DNA of 64,000 nucleotides, from contig NZ_JACSKY010000004.1 in assembly GCF_018617855.1 (NCBI RefSeq), positions 124,001 through 188,000 of the forward strand, read 5' to 3'. This stretch comes from Exiguobacterium qingdaonense. Lineage in GTDB: Bacteria > Bacillota > Bacilli > Exiguobacteriales > Exiguobacteriaceae. Of the stretch, positions 42,003 to 51,670 are shown in pieces (positions within the stretch are counted from its first letter, which is position 1; every line of letters starts with the position of its first letter). Under the pieces are notes generated by a model, which saw only the letters and a list, made by a program, of their open reading frames with translations, was not told the origin of the DNA and did no database searches. The position numbers and the translations under genes were made by a program.

Positions 42003-43364
42003 TCATTTCACCTGATGGAACGTCCCATAGCGCCGCACAATCCATACTAACCGAAGGAATAATAGGACGGCACCGGCCGCGAGTCCTGCAATCAAACCGA
42101 TCCAATAACCGTCTGGTCCGACCCCCGCATGTTCCGCCAAGACATAGCCGAGAGGTAAGCCGATGACCCAATAGGCGACGAGGGAGAGGACGAGCGTAAT
42201 ATTGACGTCTTTGAAGCCACGTAATATCCCTTGAATGGGTGCCGCGACGGCATCTGACAATTGGAAAAACACGGCGAAAATCATGAAGTGGGCCGCGAGG
42301 TCGACGACCGTCGCATCGTTCGTATAGATGGCCGCGACCCGCTCGTTTTGCCAAAACAAAAGAGCACCGGAAAAAAGTGAGACCCCGAGACAAAGTGAAA
42401 TACCGATTTTTGCATAGCGGACGGCATCTTGTAGTCGTTTTGCGCCAAGCTCGTACCCGACGACAATCGTTAACGCGCTCGATGCCGACAGTGGCAGCAT
42501 ATATACGAATGAGGCGAAGTTAATGGCTGCTTGGTGAGCCGCCACGATTTGGTCACCGTATGAGCTGAGTAGCAATGTAACCGCCGCAAAGATACTGACT
42601 TCTGCAAAAATGGCGAGCCCGATTGGGGTCCCGAGCTGTAACAACTCTTTTTGCCTAAGCCAAATGATGCGCTCAGTCGTCCGTAAAAACTTATACTCGC
42701 GGAACGGCTTCCCATTCTTGACGAAGAAAAAGGCCATGAAAAAGAGAAGCCAGTAAGTGATACTTGACGCAATCCCCGCTCCGACACCGCCATATGCTGG
42801 AACACCAAGTTTTCCGAAGATGAAGATGTAATTTAATCCGACATTAATGGGTAACCCTAATAATATGAGGATCATCGAGATTCTCGTCTTGCCAAGGGCA
42901 TCCATGAGGGTGCGAAGCACGTTGAACAAAAACATCGGCAAGACACCGAACCCGAGGGCAACTAAGTATTGCGTCGCGATTCGTTTCCCTTCTGTACTGA
43001 GCCCCATTCCATCGATTGCGATCGGTACGAGGACCGAGCCTAATGTCAACGTGATGACACTGAGCATGATGGCTAAATAAATCCCTTGGAACAACGTCCG
43101 CTGGATCTGTTGACGATCTCGTGCGCCAAGTGCTTGCGATACAATCGGGGCCACCGCCAGCAAGATTCCGCTGAGCCCGGTATATACCGGCATCCACAGG
43201 CTAGAGCCGACACCGACACCTGCTAAGTCGACCGCTCCCGCGCGTCCGGACATGACGGTGTCAAAAAAGCTGATCAAATAAAAAGACACTTGCGTGACTA
43301 GGATTGGAAAAAATATCGTAAAAAACAGTTTTATTTTTTCGTTTAATGAATGTGTTTGGTACAT
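42003..43364 (-). CDS. MATE-family multidrug/sodium exporter
   Basis: This 453-residue protein has twelve membrane helices in two related halves, as in NorM/DinF-type MATE exporters that expel cationic drugs in exchange for Na+ or H+. TMSGRAGAVDLAGVGVGSSLWMPV in helices 1-2 and QALGARDRQQIQRTLFQG are family signatures, repeated in the second half as ALTIVVGYELGAKRLQDAVRYAK. The start has a GAGGG site. It is divergent from the CHAD gene. The substrate is unknown. Confidence 0.9.
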   Translation of the reverse strand: MYQTHSLNEKIKLFFTIFFPILVTQVSFYLISFFDTVMSGRAGAVDLAGVGVGSSLWMPVYTGLSGILLAVAPIVSQALGARDRQQIQRTLFQGIYLAIMLSVITLTLGSVLVPIAIDGMGLSTEGKRIATQYLVALGFGVLPMFLFNVLRTLMDALGKTRISMILILLGLPINVGLNYIFIFGKLGVPAYGGVGAGIASSITYWLLFFMAFFFVKNGKPFREYKFLRTTERIIWLRQKELLQLGTPIGLAIFAEVSIFAAVTLLLSSYGDQIVAAHQAAINFASFVYMLPLSASSALTIVVGYELGAKRLQDAVRYAKIGISLCLGVSLFSGALLFWQNERVAAIYTNDATVVDLAAHFMIFAVFFQLSDAVAAPIQGILRGFKDVNITLVLSLVAYWVIGLPLGYVLAEHAGVGPDGYWIGLIAGLAAGAVLLFLRLVWIVRRYGTFHQVK

Positions 43365-43403
43365 GGATAACCCTCATCTCTTTTTCAGAAAGGAAACAAA
43401 ATT

Positions 43404-44177
43404 ATGAATCAACGGCATGCAGAAAAACTTAAGTTCGAGCTGTTAGAAACATGGAACACGTTCAACCATTACGTGACCGAGGCCCTCTCTTTTAACAATT
43501 CCGAAGATATTCATCGTGCCCGCGTTCATTTGCGAAAGTTGATCACGTTCATGCAGATTTATGAAACAAAGCCTGCGACGTTTCGGCAACTCAAACAACT
43601 GATGGAGGCACTCGGACATGTGCGCGACCTCGACGTACTCATCGAGCAGTTCGACTCTCAAACCGAACTCGACGAAGCGTTTCTTCATGCGGCAGAGAAA
43701 CAACGTGCCATCGAACGGACCATCCTCGCAGCGCGCGTCAGTGAGAAAATGACCCCATCGCTCGATCAGCAAGTCCGTCGCTTCATCGGCGGCCCCCTAT
43801 TTCGAGCGTTCAAAAAAATAAGCGCCTCTCCGATGTTAGAAAAGGCGAAAAGCGAACGCAAACGACGTGTTCGCATCTATCATGAACAGTCTGATAAAAA
43901 TGATCAAGTCGAAGCACTCCACAAAATCCGTTTAGCCGTCAAACGTGAACGTTACTTGCATGAATACTTGCTAAACTATGAATCGAACGCCTCGATGAAC
44001 ACCGTGCGCACACTAAAAAAGATGCAGACCAAGCTCGGTGAGATGAATGACCATGACCAACTGTTGAAACGTTGGCGTGCCTTCACACCTCCCGAAGGTC
44101 TACAGCACGCATATGATACTAAAGTCGAAACATTGCAACGTGAACTTGATTCATCCATGGAACATTTATCGATTTAG
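43404..44177 (+). CDS. CHAD-domain protein
   Basis: This 257-residue protein has the CHAD alpha-helical fold built around conserved histidines and basic residues: DIHRARVHLRKLITFM (about 32-47), ALGHVRDLDVLIEQFD (about 70-85) and ALHKIRLAVKRERYLHEYL (about 174-192). CHAD domains bind inorganic polyphosphate in the cases studied and often travel with CYTH triphosphatases, but none is visible here. AAAGGAAA precedes the ATG. Its stop overlaps the stop of the convergent glsA by four bases and I see no terminator between them. Confidence 0.88.
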   Translation: MNQRHAEKLKFELLETWNTFNHYVTEALSFNNSEDIHRARVHLRKLITFMQIYETKPATFRQLKQLMEALGHVRDLDVLIEQFDSQTELDEAFLHAAEKQRAIERTILAARVSEKMTPSLDQQVRRFIGGPLFRAFKKISASPMLEKAKSERKRRVRIYHEQSDKNDQVEALHKIRLAVKRERYLHEYLLNYESNASMNTVRTLKKMQTKLGEMNDHDQLLKRWRAFTPPEGLQHAYDTKVETLQRELDSSMEHLSI

Positions 44178-45115
44178 CGCGACGTATAACGTTCAATCAG
44201 CAACTCTAACAACTTCATGCCCGCAATCGAGTTCCCTTTCGAATCCAGTGCAGGACCGAATATTCCAAATCCGACATTACTCAAATCTAACTCATGGTTG
44301 CCGACCGCTAAAATCGCACCGGAGACCCCACTTTTTCCTGGTAAACCGACACGGACGGCAAACTCACCCGATGCATCGTACATGCCGCACGTCGTCATGA
44401 TGGCTTTGACGATTCGCACGACCCGACGCGGAATCAGTTCCTCTCCTGTATCCGGGTCTTCTCCGCTCCCTGCAAAAACGCGTCCGATTCGTGCCAAATC
44501 GAAGCAGTCGATTTCGATGGCGCATTGTTTCGTATACACATCAATGATTTCATCGACGTCGCCATCAACAATTCCATGGTGGCGCATAAAATAGAGGAGT
44601 GCACGATTCAAGTCGGTCGTCTCGTATTCAGAGCGAGCGACTTTTTCATCGTATGTGATCTCCTCGACCGATCGATTCAACAACGTCGCCAAAAACTGAC
44701 GGAACTGATAGATTTTCAGTTCTGCCGTTTCTCCTAAAATCATGCTCGTCACCGCGAGGGCTCCCGCATTGATCATCGGGTTCAGCGGTTTTGACGGTAC
44801 TGTCTCCTCGAGCTTGGCGATGGAGTTGAACGCATCCCCCGTCGGTTCCATTCCCACTTTGGAAAACACATAGTCTTCCCCAAACTCCATCAAGACATAA
44901 CAGAGCGTCAACGCCTTTGACACGCTTTGAATCGTAAATTTGTGATGAACGTCCCCCGCATGAATATACGTACCGTCCGGCAAACAAATCGCCACTCCGA
45001 GCAAATCATTTTTCATGTGGGCGAGTTCAGGGATATAATCCGCCACTTTCCCTTGAGCCGTGTAGGGACGACACTCATCGATTAAGTGATTCAGCTGTTG
45101 TTCGAGTACATTCAT
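44174..45115 (-). CDS. glsA: Glutaminase
   Basis: This 313-residue serine-dependent beta-lactamase-fold glutaminase hydrolyses glutamine to glutamate and ammonia. The catalytic SxxK is in TIQSVSKALTL (about 61-71). EPTGDAFNS, PSKPLNPMINAGALAV, and later GMYDASGEFAVRVGLPGKSGVSGAI supply the remaining pocket. Length and motifs match GlsA/YlaM of Bacilli. The ATG at 45115 lies about 50 bases downstream of a small membrane protein gene on the same strand. The gene end overlaps the convergent CHAD gene. Confidence 0.95.
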   Translation of the reverse strand: MNVLEQQLNHLIDECRPYTAQGKVADYIPELAHMKNDLLGVAICLPDGTYIHAGDVHHKFTIQSVSKALTLCYVLMEFGEDYVFSKVGMEPTGDAFNSIAKLEETVPSKPLNPMINAGALAVTSMILGETAELKIYQFRQFLATLLNRSVEEITYDEKVARSEYETTDLNRALLYFMRHHGIVDGDVDEIIDVYTKQCAIEIDCFDLARIGRVFAGSGEDPDTGEELIPRRVVRIVKAIMTTCGMYDASGEFAVRVGLPGKSGVSGAILAVGNHELDLSNVGFGIFGPALDSKGNSIAGMKLLELLIERYTSR

Positions 45116-45163
45116 TCAATCACCCCATGTTCCATCAAATTTCAACCGGGTCATCTTATCACA

Positions 45164-45328
45164 TTACCCGTCCGGTGGTCCATCTTCTTTATACCAGTCC
45201 TCGTCCGCCCAAATCATCGACGGTTCTTCCTCATCACCAACCAGTTTCTCTCCATGTCGATTCATCGTTACGATGAATCCGATAATGCCAATCACGACAA
45301 TCGTTGCGACGACCAATAAGGAAATCAT
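45164..45328 (-). CDS. 54-residue single-pass membrane protein
   Basis: This short gene encodes one membrane helix at the N-terminus (residues 2-21, rich in Ile/Val) and an acidic cytoplasmic or surface tail ending DWYKEDGPPDG, with two tryptophans. The ATG at 45328 is preceded by AGGGGGA. I do not recognise a family. It lies directly upstream of glsA on the same strand, 48 bases apart, so the two could be co-transcribed. The rest of the 45.1-45.4 kb intergenic region shows no other gene. Confidence 0.6.
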   Translation of the reverse strand: MISLLVVATIVVIGIIGFIVTMNRHGEKLVGDEEEPSMIWADEDWYKEDGPPDG

Positions 45329-45442
45329 CTCATCGTCCCCCTTAAATTCGTGACAAATTTGTCTAGAACTCCGTGATACTTATCCTATATCTTCGTCAAT
45401 ATTCTCTGTACCGTTAATACGACAACAATTTTTAGGAAATGG

Positions 45443-46807
45443 GTGAATCGATTGAATCACATCGCAATTATCGGAGGCGGCATCACTGGACTTGCCGCGG
45501 CACATTATGCCAAAGAAGCCGGCGCACACGTCACACTGTTTGACGCTCAAGACCGACTCGGTGGAAAAATCAAAACCATCTATCAGGATGGATTTACGTT
45601 AGAGACCGGACCGGACGGCTATATGGCACGAAAGGCGACCTTGACGTCCCTCATTACCGACCTCGGTCTCGGGGATCGGCTCGTCCGGTCCAAGACCGGG
45701 ACATCTTACATTTACGTACGTAACCAATTGAGACAGATGCCGGCCGGTTCGGTCATGGGGATTCCGACTAAGTTTTGGCCAATGGTCAAAACAGATCTCT
45801 TCACATGGAAAGGAAAGTTTCGTGCAGGATTCGACCTTGTCATTCCACGCGTCTATGAAGGCGAGGACATCTCGCTCGACCGCTTCTTTCGAACGAGACT
45901 CGGTTCAGAAGTCGTCGATTCGATGATTGAGCCCCTTCTGTCCGGAATATACAACGGTACGCTTGATGATATGAGTATCGAGTCTACTTTCCCTCAGTTT
46001 ATCACGATTGAACAAAAAACTCGCAGTCTGATTCTCGGGATGAAAGCACTCACCCCTCCCGTTCAAGCCGGTGTGAAACCTTCTGACACCGGAAAGTTTC
46101 TGTCAATCGACCAAGGGCTCGGTGGTCTCGTCGAAGCGCTCCGACCTTCGATTGATCGGCTCGAACTAAAGACGGTCGTTCAGTCTGTCCGACCTCATGA
46201 GGTCACACTCGCCAATGGGAAAGTCGAGCGATTCGATGGCATCATCATCGCCACATCACCTAACGCACTCGGTTCACTACTTCATATCCCGGAAGCAGAA
46301 CGCTTATCTAAACTGAAGCGGACATCCTCGATGACCGTTCTTGCCGCATTCGATGAATCCGAAGTCGACGCATTGGACGGGACCGGCTACGTCATTGCTA
46401 AATCTGAAGGAAACGCCTTGACCGCTTGTAGCTGGATGCATAAAAAATGGCCACATATGGCGCCTCAAGGAAAAGCGTTGCTTCGAATGTACATCGGATC
46501 AGAATATGTTCCGCCCCTTCTCCATGAAGACGACGTTTCTGTCGCAACCTTTGCTTTAGACGAGCTGAGACGCATTCAAAAAGTCGGGAAACCTCTATTT
46601 ACGAAAGTCGAACGGCACATTCAAACGATGCCACAATACGAAGTTGGACATAAACAAGATGTCAAAGCCTTTGAAGAGGCGCTTGCGAAATGGGACGGTG
46701 TCGAGGCTTGTGGTGCCATTCTCCACGGGGTCGGATTACCTGATTGTGTCGATTCCGCTAAAAAGGCTGTCGCGAAGCTGAATCTCGAGCAGTTGGTGAC
46801 GGTATGA
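45443..46807 (+). CDS. hemY: Coproporphyrinogen/protoporphyrinogen III oxidase
   Basis: This 454-residue FAD enzyme oxidises the tetrapyrrole late in heme synthesis. In Gram-positive bacteria the HemY (CgoX) form makes coproporphyrin III. The FAD-binding GGGITGLAAAHYAKEAG (about 12-28) and LGGKIKTIYQDGFTLETGPDGYM follow the family, as do DQGLGGLVEAL and the C-terminal GAILHGVGLPDCVDSAKKAV. The start is a GTG five bases after AGGA; a TTG three codons later is possible. Its stop overlaps the following radical SAM gene by four bases. Confidence 0.92.
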   Translation: MNRLNHIAIIGGGITGLAAAHYAKEAGAHVTLFDAQDRLGGKIKTIYQDGFTLETGPDGYMARKATLTSLITDLGLGDRLVRSKTGTSYIYVRNQLRQMPAGSVMGIPTKFWPMVKTDLFTWKGKFRAGFDLVIPRVYEGEDISLDRFFRTRLGSEVVDSMIEPLLSGIYNGTLDDMSIESTFPQFITIEQKTRSLILGMKALTPPVQAGVKPSDTGKFLSIDQGLGGLVEALRPSIDRLELKTVVQSVRPHEVTLANGKVERFDGIIIATSPNALGSLLHIPEAERLSKLKRTSSMTVLAAFDESEVDALDGTGYVIAKSEGNALTACSWMHKKWPHMAPQGKALLRMYIGSEYVPPLLHEDDVSVATFALDELRRIQKVGKPLFTKVERHIQTMPQYEVGHKQDVKAFEEALAKWDGVEACGAILHGVGLPDCVDSAKKAVAKLNLEQLVTV

Positions 46808-47886
46808 AGCAGATCGACTATAACGAAAATCCGTTCATCGTCATTTGGGAAGTGACACGTGCCTGTGCGCTCTCTTGTGTCCATTGCCGAGCCGAGGCAC
46901 AGTTTCATCGATACGAAAACGAACTCGACACCGAGGCAGGAAAAGCGCTCATTCGTGACATCCATGCGATGGACAATCCGATTCTCGTTTTCACAGGCGG
47001 GGACCCTCTCATGCGTGAAGATTTGTTTGAACTGACTGCGTATGCCGCCTCTCTCGGGATGCGTGTCTCGATGACCCCTTCGGCCACACCTCGTGTCACT
47101 CATGACGCCGTGAAACGTGCGAAAGCGGCCGGATTGTCACGCTGGGCGTTCTCCATTGATGGACCAGACGCCGTGACGCACGATTACTTCAGGGGGACAC
47201 GCGGCAGTTTCGACCGTACCCTCCGAGGAATTTCTTACTTCCGAGAAGAAGGGATGTCTTTTCAAATCAATACGACGGTGACCGAATATAATGTCGACCG
47301 CTTACCCGAGATGGCAAAACTCGTGGAGTCCCTCGGTGTGTCGGTCTGGACGCTCTTTTTCCTCGTGCCGACCGGACGAGGATCCCTGTTACAACCCATC
47401 TCCCCTGAGCGACATGAGGAAGTGTTGAAGTGGGCGTTCTCGCTACAAGAGACGGCACCGTTCATCATCTCGACGACGGAAGCCCAGTTTTATCGGCGGG
47501 TGGCAAGACAGGAAAATAAGCGGCGAAAAGCAGAAGGCCTTCCTCCAATCGGACACCCACACGATGACTTGGCAAAGGCACCTCGTGGGACGAACGACGG
47601 TAACGGTTTCGTCTTCATTTCACATACAGGTGACGTACAACCGTCCGGATTTTTACCGATCCCATGTGGAAACGTCCGAACAACACCGCTTGCCGATATA
47701 TATCGCCATCATCCGACGTTCAAGGCGCTACGTGACCCCGACACCCATTACGGAAAGTGTGGGTACTGTGAGTATCGCTACCTATGTGGTGGTTCACGTG
47801 CCCGGGCCTATGCGGTCACCGGTGATTATAAGGAGTCGGAACCGTACTGCATCTATCAGCCAGAACGTCCCCTCGTTTCACAATAA
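46804..47886 (+). CDS. Radical SAM/SPASM enzyme coupled to hemY
   Basis: This 360-residue radical SAM enzyme has the cluster motif CALSCVHC (Cys21, Cys25, Cys28) and SAM-contact GGDPLMRED (about 58-66). The cysteine-rich C-terminal SPASM-type region contains CGNVRT, KCGYCEYRYLCGG and a final YC. It belongs to the group that also includes heme-modifying NirJ and AhbC/AhbD enzymes, and its exact family is known by number only (TIGR04053-like). Translation is coupled to hemY (ATGA), so a role in heme or tetrapyrrole modification is likely, but the reaction is unknown. No precursor-peptide gene is adjacent. Confidence 0.88.
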   Translation: MKQIDYNENPFIVIWEVTRACALSCVHCRAEAQFHRYENELDTEAGKALIRDIHAMDNPILVFTGGDPLMREDLFELTAYAASLGMRVSMTPSATPRVTHDAVKRAKAAGLSRWAFSIDGPDAVTHDYFRGTRGSFDRTLRGISYFREEGMSFQINTTVTEYNVDRLPEMAKLVESLGVSVWTLFFLVPTGRGSLLQPISPERHEEVLKWAFSLQETAPFIISTTEAQFYRRVARQENKRRKAEGLPPIGHPHDDLAKAPRGTNDGNGFVFISHTGDVQPSGFLPIPCGNVRTTPLADIYRHHPTFKALRDPDTHYGKCGYCEYRYLCGGSRARAYAVTGDYKESEPYCIYQPERPLVSQ

Positions 47887-48014
47887 AGATCCCTATCTAG
47901 TTCCTCACGATGTAAGATGAGATGATATGCATCTGATTGTGAGAAGAGAGTCAGGTAGGTGCAGTCATGATCGGCGTCCGTTTTCTGCTTTGAGACGAAA
48001 ACGTCAACGTACAT

Positions 48015-48047
48015 AAAAGAGGAATCCGATGTTGGATTCCTCTTTCT
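48015..48047 (-). terminator. Terminator of the cbpA-clpB operon
   Basis: AAAGAGGAATCC and GGATTCCTCTTT form a perfect 12-bp stem with a six-base loop, directly after the clpB stop. It may also stop the convergent hemY transcript. The 130 bases between it and the radical SAM stop hold only a weak CGTTTTC/GAAAACG hairpin. Confidence 0.88.
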
Positions 48048-50639
48048 TTATGCATTGACCGTCGACGGACGTAACGTCAACGCCCCGTTTTCGACATCGA
48101 TGACGACCGTTTGCCCATCTTCGACATCCCCAGCAAGGATGCTACGGGCAAGTTTCGTCTCGATGGTCCGTTGCACGTATCGATTAATCGGTCGCGCACC
48201 GAACTGAGGTTCATACGCCTCGTCCGCGACGAACGCTTTCGCCGCATCTGTGATTTGGATGTGAATGGAACGCGTCGTGAGCCGTTCGCTCATCCGTCCG
48301 ACCGCCTTCTCGACGATTTGACCGATTTGATCTTTCGTGAGCGGGTGGAACAAAATCGTTTCATCGACCCGATTCAAAAATTCCGGACGGAAATGACGAC
48401 GGAGTTTGTCGAGCACTTGACGCTCCTCGTCCTCATCGATGACCCCATCTTTCGCTGCCTCAAGTAATATATCCGCTCCAATGTTCGATGTCATGATGAC
48501 AATCGTGTTCTTGAAATCGACAACACGACCGTGCGAATCGGTCAATCGACCATCATCGAGCAGTTGTAGCAAGATATTGAAGACGTCCGGATGCGCCTTC
48601 TCAACTTCATCGAGTAAGAGCACCGAGTATGGGTTACGACGAACCGCTTCCGTCAACTGCCCACCTTCCTCATAACCGATATAGCCAGGAGGGGCACCGA
48701 CTAGACGCGACACGGCATGTTTCTCCATATACTCACTCATATCCAGTCGGACGATGTGGTCTTCTGAATCAAACATCGCTTCCGCAAGCGCCTTCCCGAG
48801 CTCCGTCTTCCCGACACCGGTCGGTCCGAGGAATAGGAATGAACCGATTGGACGGTTCGGGTCTTTAATACCGGCACGGGCCCGAATGACCGCGTCACTG
48901 ACGAATCGAATCGCATCATCTTGCCCGAAGACACGCTGATGCAACACCGCTTCTAAATTGAGGAGTTTGTCCCGCTCTCCCTCGGTCAGTTTCGTCACCG
49001 GGATGCCTGTCCATTTCGAGACGACTTCGGCAATTTCCTCTTCTGTCACTTCCTCACGAACGAGTTCGCGTGTCACAGAACCCGCCAATCGTTCCGCTTC
49101 CTCAAGCTCTCGCTCAAGTTCTGGAATGCGTCCATATTTTAACTCAGAGGCCCGGTTTAAGTCGTAGCGACTTTCCGCTTCCTGTAACTCAAGACGCACT
49201 TTCTCGAGGTCGCCCCGGATTTGTTGAACCCGGTGTGTCGACTCCTTCTCGTTCTCCCAACGAAGACGTAGCGAATCAGACTGTTCACGGATTGAGGCTA
49301 GCTCTTGTTGTAGCGCATCTAGGCGTTTCATCGAAGCTGGATCGCTCTCTTTTTTTAGAGCGGCTTCTTCGATTTCAAGCTGCATGACCCGACGGACCAA
49401 TTCATCGAGTTCGGCCGGCATCGACTCCATCTCCGTCCGAATCATGGCACACGATTCATCGACGAGGTCGATGGCCTTATCCGGCATGAACCGGTCCGTA
49501 ATGTAGCGATTCGATAGCATCGCAGCTGCTACAAGGGCATTGTCATGGATGCGTACCCCGTGATGAATCTCGAACCGTTCTTTTAACCCACGCAAAATGG
49601 AAACAGTATCTTCAACGTCCGGCTCCGCGACGAGCACCTGTTGGAATCGGCGTTCGAGCGCCGGGTCCTTCTCAATATATTGACGATATTCGTCTAGCGT
49701 CGTCGCACCGATGCAATGCAGTTCACCTCGGGCGAGCATTGGTTTTAACATGTTACCGGCATCCATCGATCCTTCCGATTTCCCTGCCCCGACAATCGTA
49801 TGCAGTTCATCGATGAAGAGGATGATCATCCCTTCCGCTTCCTTCACTTCCGTCAAGACCGCTTGAAGACGCTCCTCAAACTCACCACGATATTTCGCTC
49901 CAGCTACGAGAGAACTCATATCCAAACTAAAAATGGTTTTATCCTTTAAACTTTCCGGCACGTCACCTCGAACGATGCGCTGGGCGAGTCCTTCGACGAT
50001 CGCCGTCTTCCCGACACCCGGTTCCCCGATGAGGACCGGGTTGTTTTTTGTTTTCCGGCTCAAGATTCTGATGATGCGCCGGATCTCGCTATCGCGTCCG
50101 ATGACTGGATCGATTTTTCCGGTCTTCACTTCTTGAATGAGGTCACGTCCGTATTTCGTCAAGACATCATACGTCGCTTCGGGCGATTTTGATGTGATTC
50201 GGCGATTCCCACGTACAGCGACGAGTGCTTCACGGAGATGTGCCTCTGTGATGCCCTTTCGTTCGAGCATCGCTTGTGCTTGACTACTATTCAATAATAT
50301 TCCGAGTAAAATATGTTCGACCGATACGTATTCGTCGTTCATCCCGGTCGCTTCACGCTCTGCCGTCGTCAAGACGTTCAGTAACGAAGCCGAGATCATC
50401 GGTGTCGCCGGGTTTTGGAGTTTCGGCGCACGCTTTAGAGAAAGTGCGACTTCACCTTCAATCTCAGACACATCAATCTCCATCTTTTGAAGCAACAGCG
50501 GTGTGATTCCGTCCGTCTGTGAAATCATAGAGGCTAACACATGCCACTCGTTGATTTCACCATGGTGATATTGTTTCGCCAATGCTTGCGAACTGACAAT
50601 GCATTCATGTGCTTTATCTGTAAAGCGATTAAAGTCCAT
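48048..50639 (-). CDS. clpB: ClpB disaggregase
   Basis: This 863-residue AAA+ chaperone resolubilises aggregated proteins together with DnaK. It has an N-terminal repeat domain (about 1-150), the first ATPase with GEPGVGKTA (about 205), a coiled-coil middle domain (about 410-525) and the second ATPase with GPTGVGKTE (about 605). [10 protein letters not shown] and [11 protein letters not shown] pore loops are intact. The ATG at 50639 follows AAGGGGG. It lies 20 bases after cbpA in an operon with a CtsR operator, so it is a class III heat-shock gene. Confidence 0.96.
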   Translation of the reverse strand: MDFNRFTDKAHECIVSSQALAKQYHHGEINEWHVLASMISQTDGITPLLLQKMEIDVSEIEGEVALSLKRAPKLQNPATPMISASLLNVLTTAEREATGMNDEYVSVEHILLGILLNSSQAQAMLERKGITEAHLREALVAVRGNRRITSKSPEATYDVLTKYGRDLIQEVKTGKIDPVIGRDSEIRRIIRILSRKTKNNPVLIGEPGVGKTAIVEGLAQRIVRGDVPESLKDKTIFSLDMSSLVAGAKYRGEFEERLQAVLTEVKEAEGMIILFIDELHTIVGAGKSEGSMDAGNMLKPMLARGELHCIGATTLDEYRQYIEKDPALERRFQQVLVAEPDVEDTVSILRGLKERFEIHHGVRIHDNALVAAAMLSNRYITDRFMPDKAIDLVDESCAMIRTEMESMPAELDELVRRVMQLEIEEAALKKESDPASMKRLDALQQELASIREQSDSLRLRWENEKESTHRVQQIRGDLEKVRLELQEAESRYDLNRASELKYGRIPELERELEEAERLAGSVTRELVREEVTEEEIAEVVSKWTGIPVTKLTEGERDKLLNLEAVLHQRVFGQDDAIRFVSDAVIRARAGIKDPNRPIGSFLFLGPTGVGKTELGKALAEAMFDSEDHIVRLDMSEYMEKHAVSRLVGAPPGYIGYEEGGQLTEAVRRNPYSVLLLDEVEKAHPDVFNILLQLLDDGRLTDSHGRVVDFKNTIVIMTSNIGADILLEAAKDGVIDEDEERQVLDKLRRHFRPEFLNRVDETILFHPLTKDQIGQIVEKAVGRMSERLTTRSIHIQITDAAKAFVADEAYEPQFGARPINRYVQRTIETKLARSILAGDVEDGQTVVIDVENGALTLRPSTVNA

Positions 50640-50659
50640 CACGATTCCCCCTTAATCTA

Positions 50660-51529
50660 TCAACGTTCGATTTGCTCATAAACAGAACGGTAGGTATCAT
50701 CAAGCGGCAGGTCGACCTCGAGTTGTACGAACAGATCCGACCGGACTTTCGAACCGGTCATGACACCACGACCCGGAATCCGCATCCGTTGCCCTGGTCG
50801 GCTTCCCGGCTTCACTTTCAACTTCACGCGTCCCCCGTCCAGTGTCGCAATGATGACACTCGCCCCGTCCAAAAACTCGAGTGGGCGCAGGCGTTTCACG
50901 GTCACGATATGCTCCCCTTCGCGCCGGAACGTATCGTCATCCGTAAAGTGAAGTTCAACGTACACGTCGCCCCGGTTCCCAGATTGTCCGACCCGACTTC
51001 CCTTTCCTTTTAATCGCAATTTTTGACCTTCGTAGGCACCTTGTGGAATTTTGACGTTCACTGTCCCCGTCTGAAGTCGAAGGCTTACTTTTGATTCTTT
51101 TGTCAATTGGCTGAAAGGGATGTTGACGCGAACAGTCTCATCCAAATCCTCCTCGACTGCTTGGTCAAAGAAGCTCCCGAACATATCTTCGAACCCGAAT
51201 GTCCGAGAAGTCGTGCGTGAACCGCCACCAAACTGTCGGAATAAATCCTCGAACTGGGACGATCCTTCTCCATAAGTCTCTCCGCCGCCGCCGAACCCCT
51301 GTCCAAACGATGGTCCATCCGGGCTACCGTATCGATCATAGTTCGCCTTCTTCTCTGGGTCGCTCAATACATCGAACGCTTCTTGGATTGATTTGAATCG
51401 GTCTTGGGCGCCAGGATCTTTATTGACATCCGGATGATATTGTTTCGCCAATTTCCGGTATGCTCGTTTAATCTCTTGCTCGGATGCTTCTTTTGAAACA
51501 CCGAGGTCGTCATAATAATTTTTAGCCAT
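50660..51529 (-). CDS. cbpA: DnaJ-like co-chaperone without zinc finger (CbpA type)
   Basis: This 289-residue J-protein opens YYDDLGVSKEASEQEIKRAYRKLAKQYHPDV with the HPD motif (residues 33-35) that stimulates DnaK. A glycine-rich linker (about 72-110) leads to two C-terminal substrate-binding domains with TGTVNVKIPQGAYEGQKLRLKGKG. There is no cysteine zinc finger, which separates it from DnaJ proper. It precedes clpB in one operon, pairing a DnaK recruiter with the disaggregase. A CtsR operator overlaps its promoter. Confidence 0.92.
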   Translation of the reverse strand: MAKNYYDDLGVSKEASEQEIKRAYRKLAKQYHPDVNKDPGAQDRFKSIQEAFDVLSDPEKKANYDRYGSPDGPSFGQGFGGGGETYGEGSSQFEDLFRQFGGGSRTTSRTFGFEDMFGSFFDQAVEEDLDETVRVNIPFSQLTKESKVSLRLQTGTVNVKIPQGAYEGQKLRLKGKGSRVGQSGNRGDVYVELHFTDDDTFRREGEHIVTVKRLRPLEFLDGASVIIATLDGGRVKLKVKPGSRPGQRMRIPGRGVMTGSKVRSDLFVQLEVDLPLDDTYRSVYEQIER

Positions 51530-51572
51530 ATCGTTTCACCTCACCTATCCCTTTCCCGTTTCTGTTAACTCT

Positions 51573-51602
51573 ATTCTACTCATTTGGTCAAATAAGGTCA
51601 AA
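51573..51602 (-). promoter_or_regulatory. SigA promoter overlapped by a CtsR operator
   Basis: GGTCAAA-TAA-GGTCAAA at 51586-51602 is a perfect CtsR heptad repeat. On the minus strand the complementary TTGACC (51601-51596) also serves as -35, with TAGAAT (51578-51573) 17 bases downstream as -10. CtsR bound here would cover the -35 and spacer of the cbpA-clpB promoter. Confidence 0.85.
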
Positions 51603-51624
51603 GGTTAACCTATCACTTTTTATA

Positions 51625-51665
51625 CGAAAAAAAAGAGCGATTCGTTTCAAAAAAACGAACCTCTC
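51625..51665 (-). terminator. Terminator after camS
   Basis: GAGAGGTTCGTTT pairs with AAACGAATCGCTC across a short T/A loop and is followed by eight T residues on the minus strand. Confidence 0.8.
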
Positions 51666-51670
51666 CTTTT

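Noticed and set aside
47887-48014. Small frames between the radical SAM gene and clpB
   Set aside because: The longest has eight codons and no conserved feature; no precursor-peptide candidate was found.
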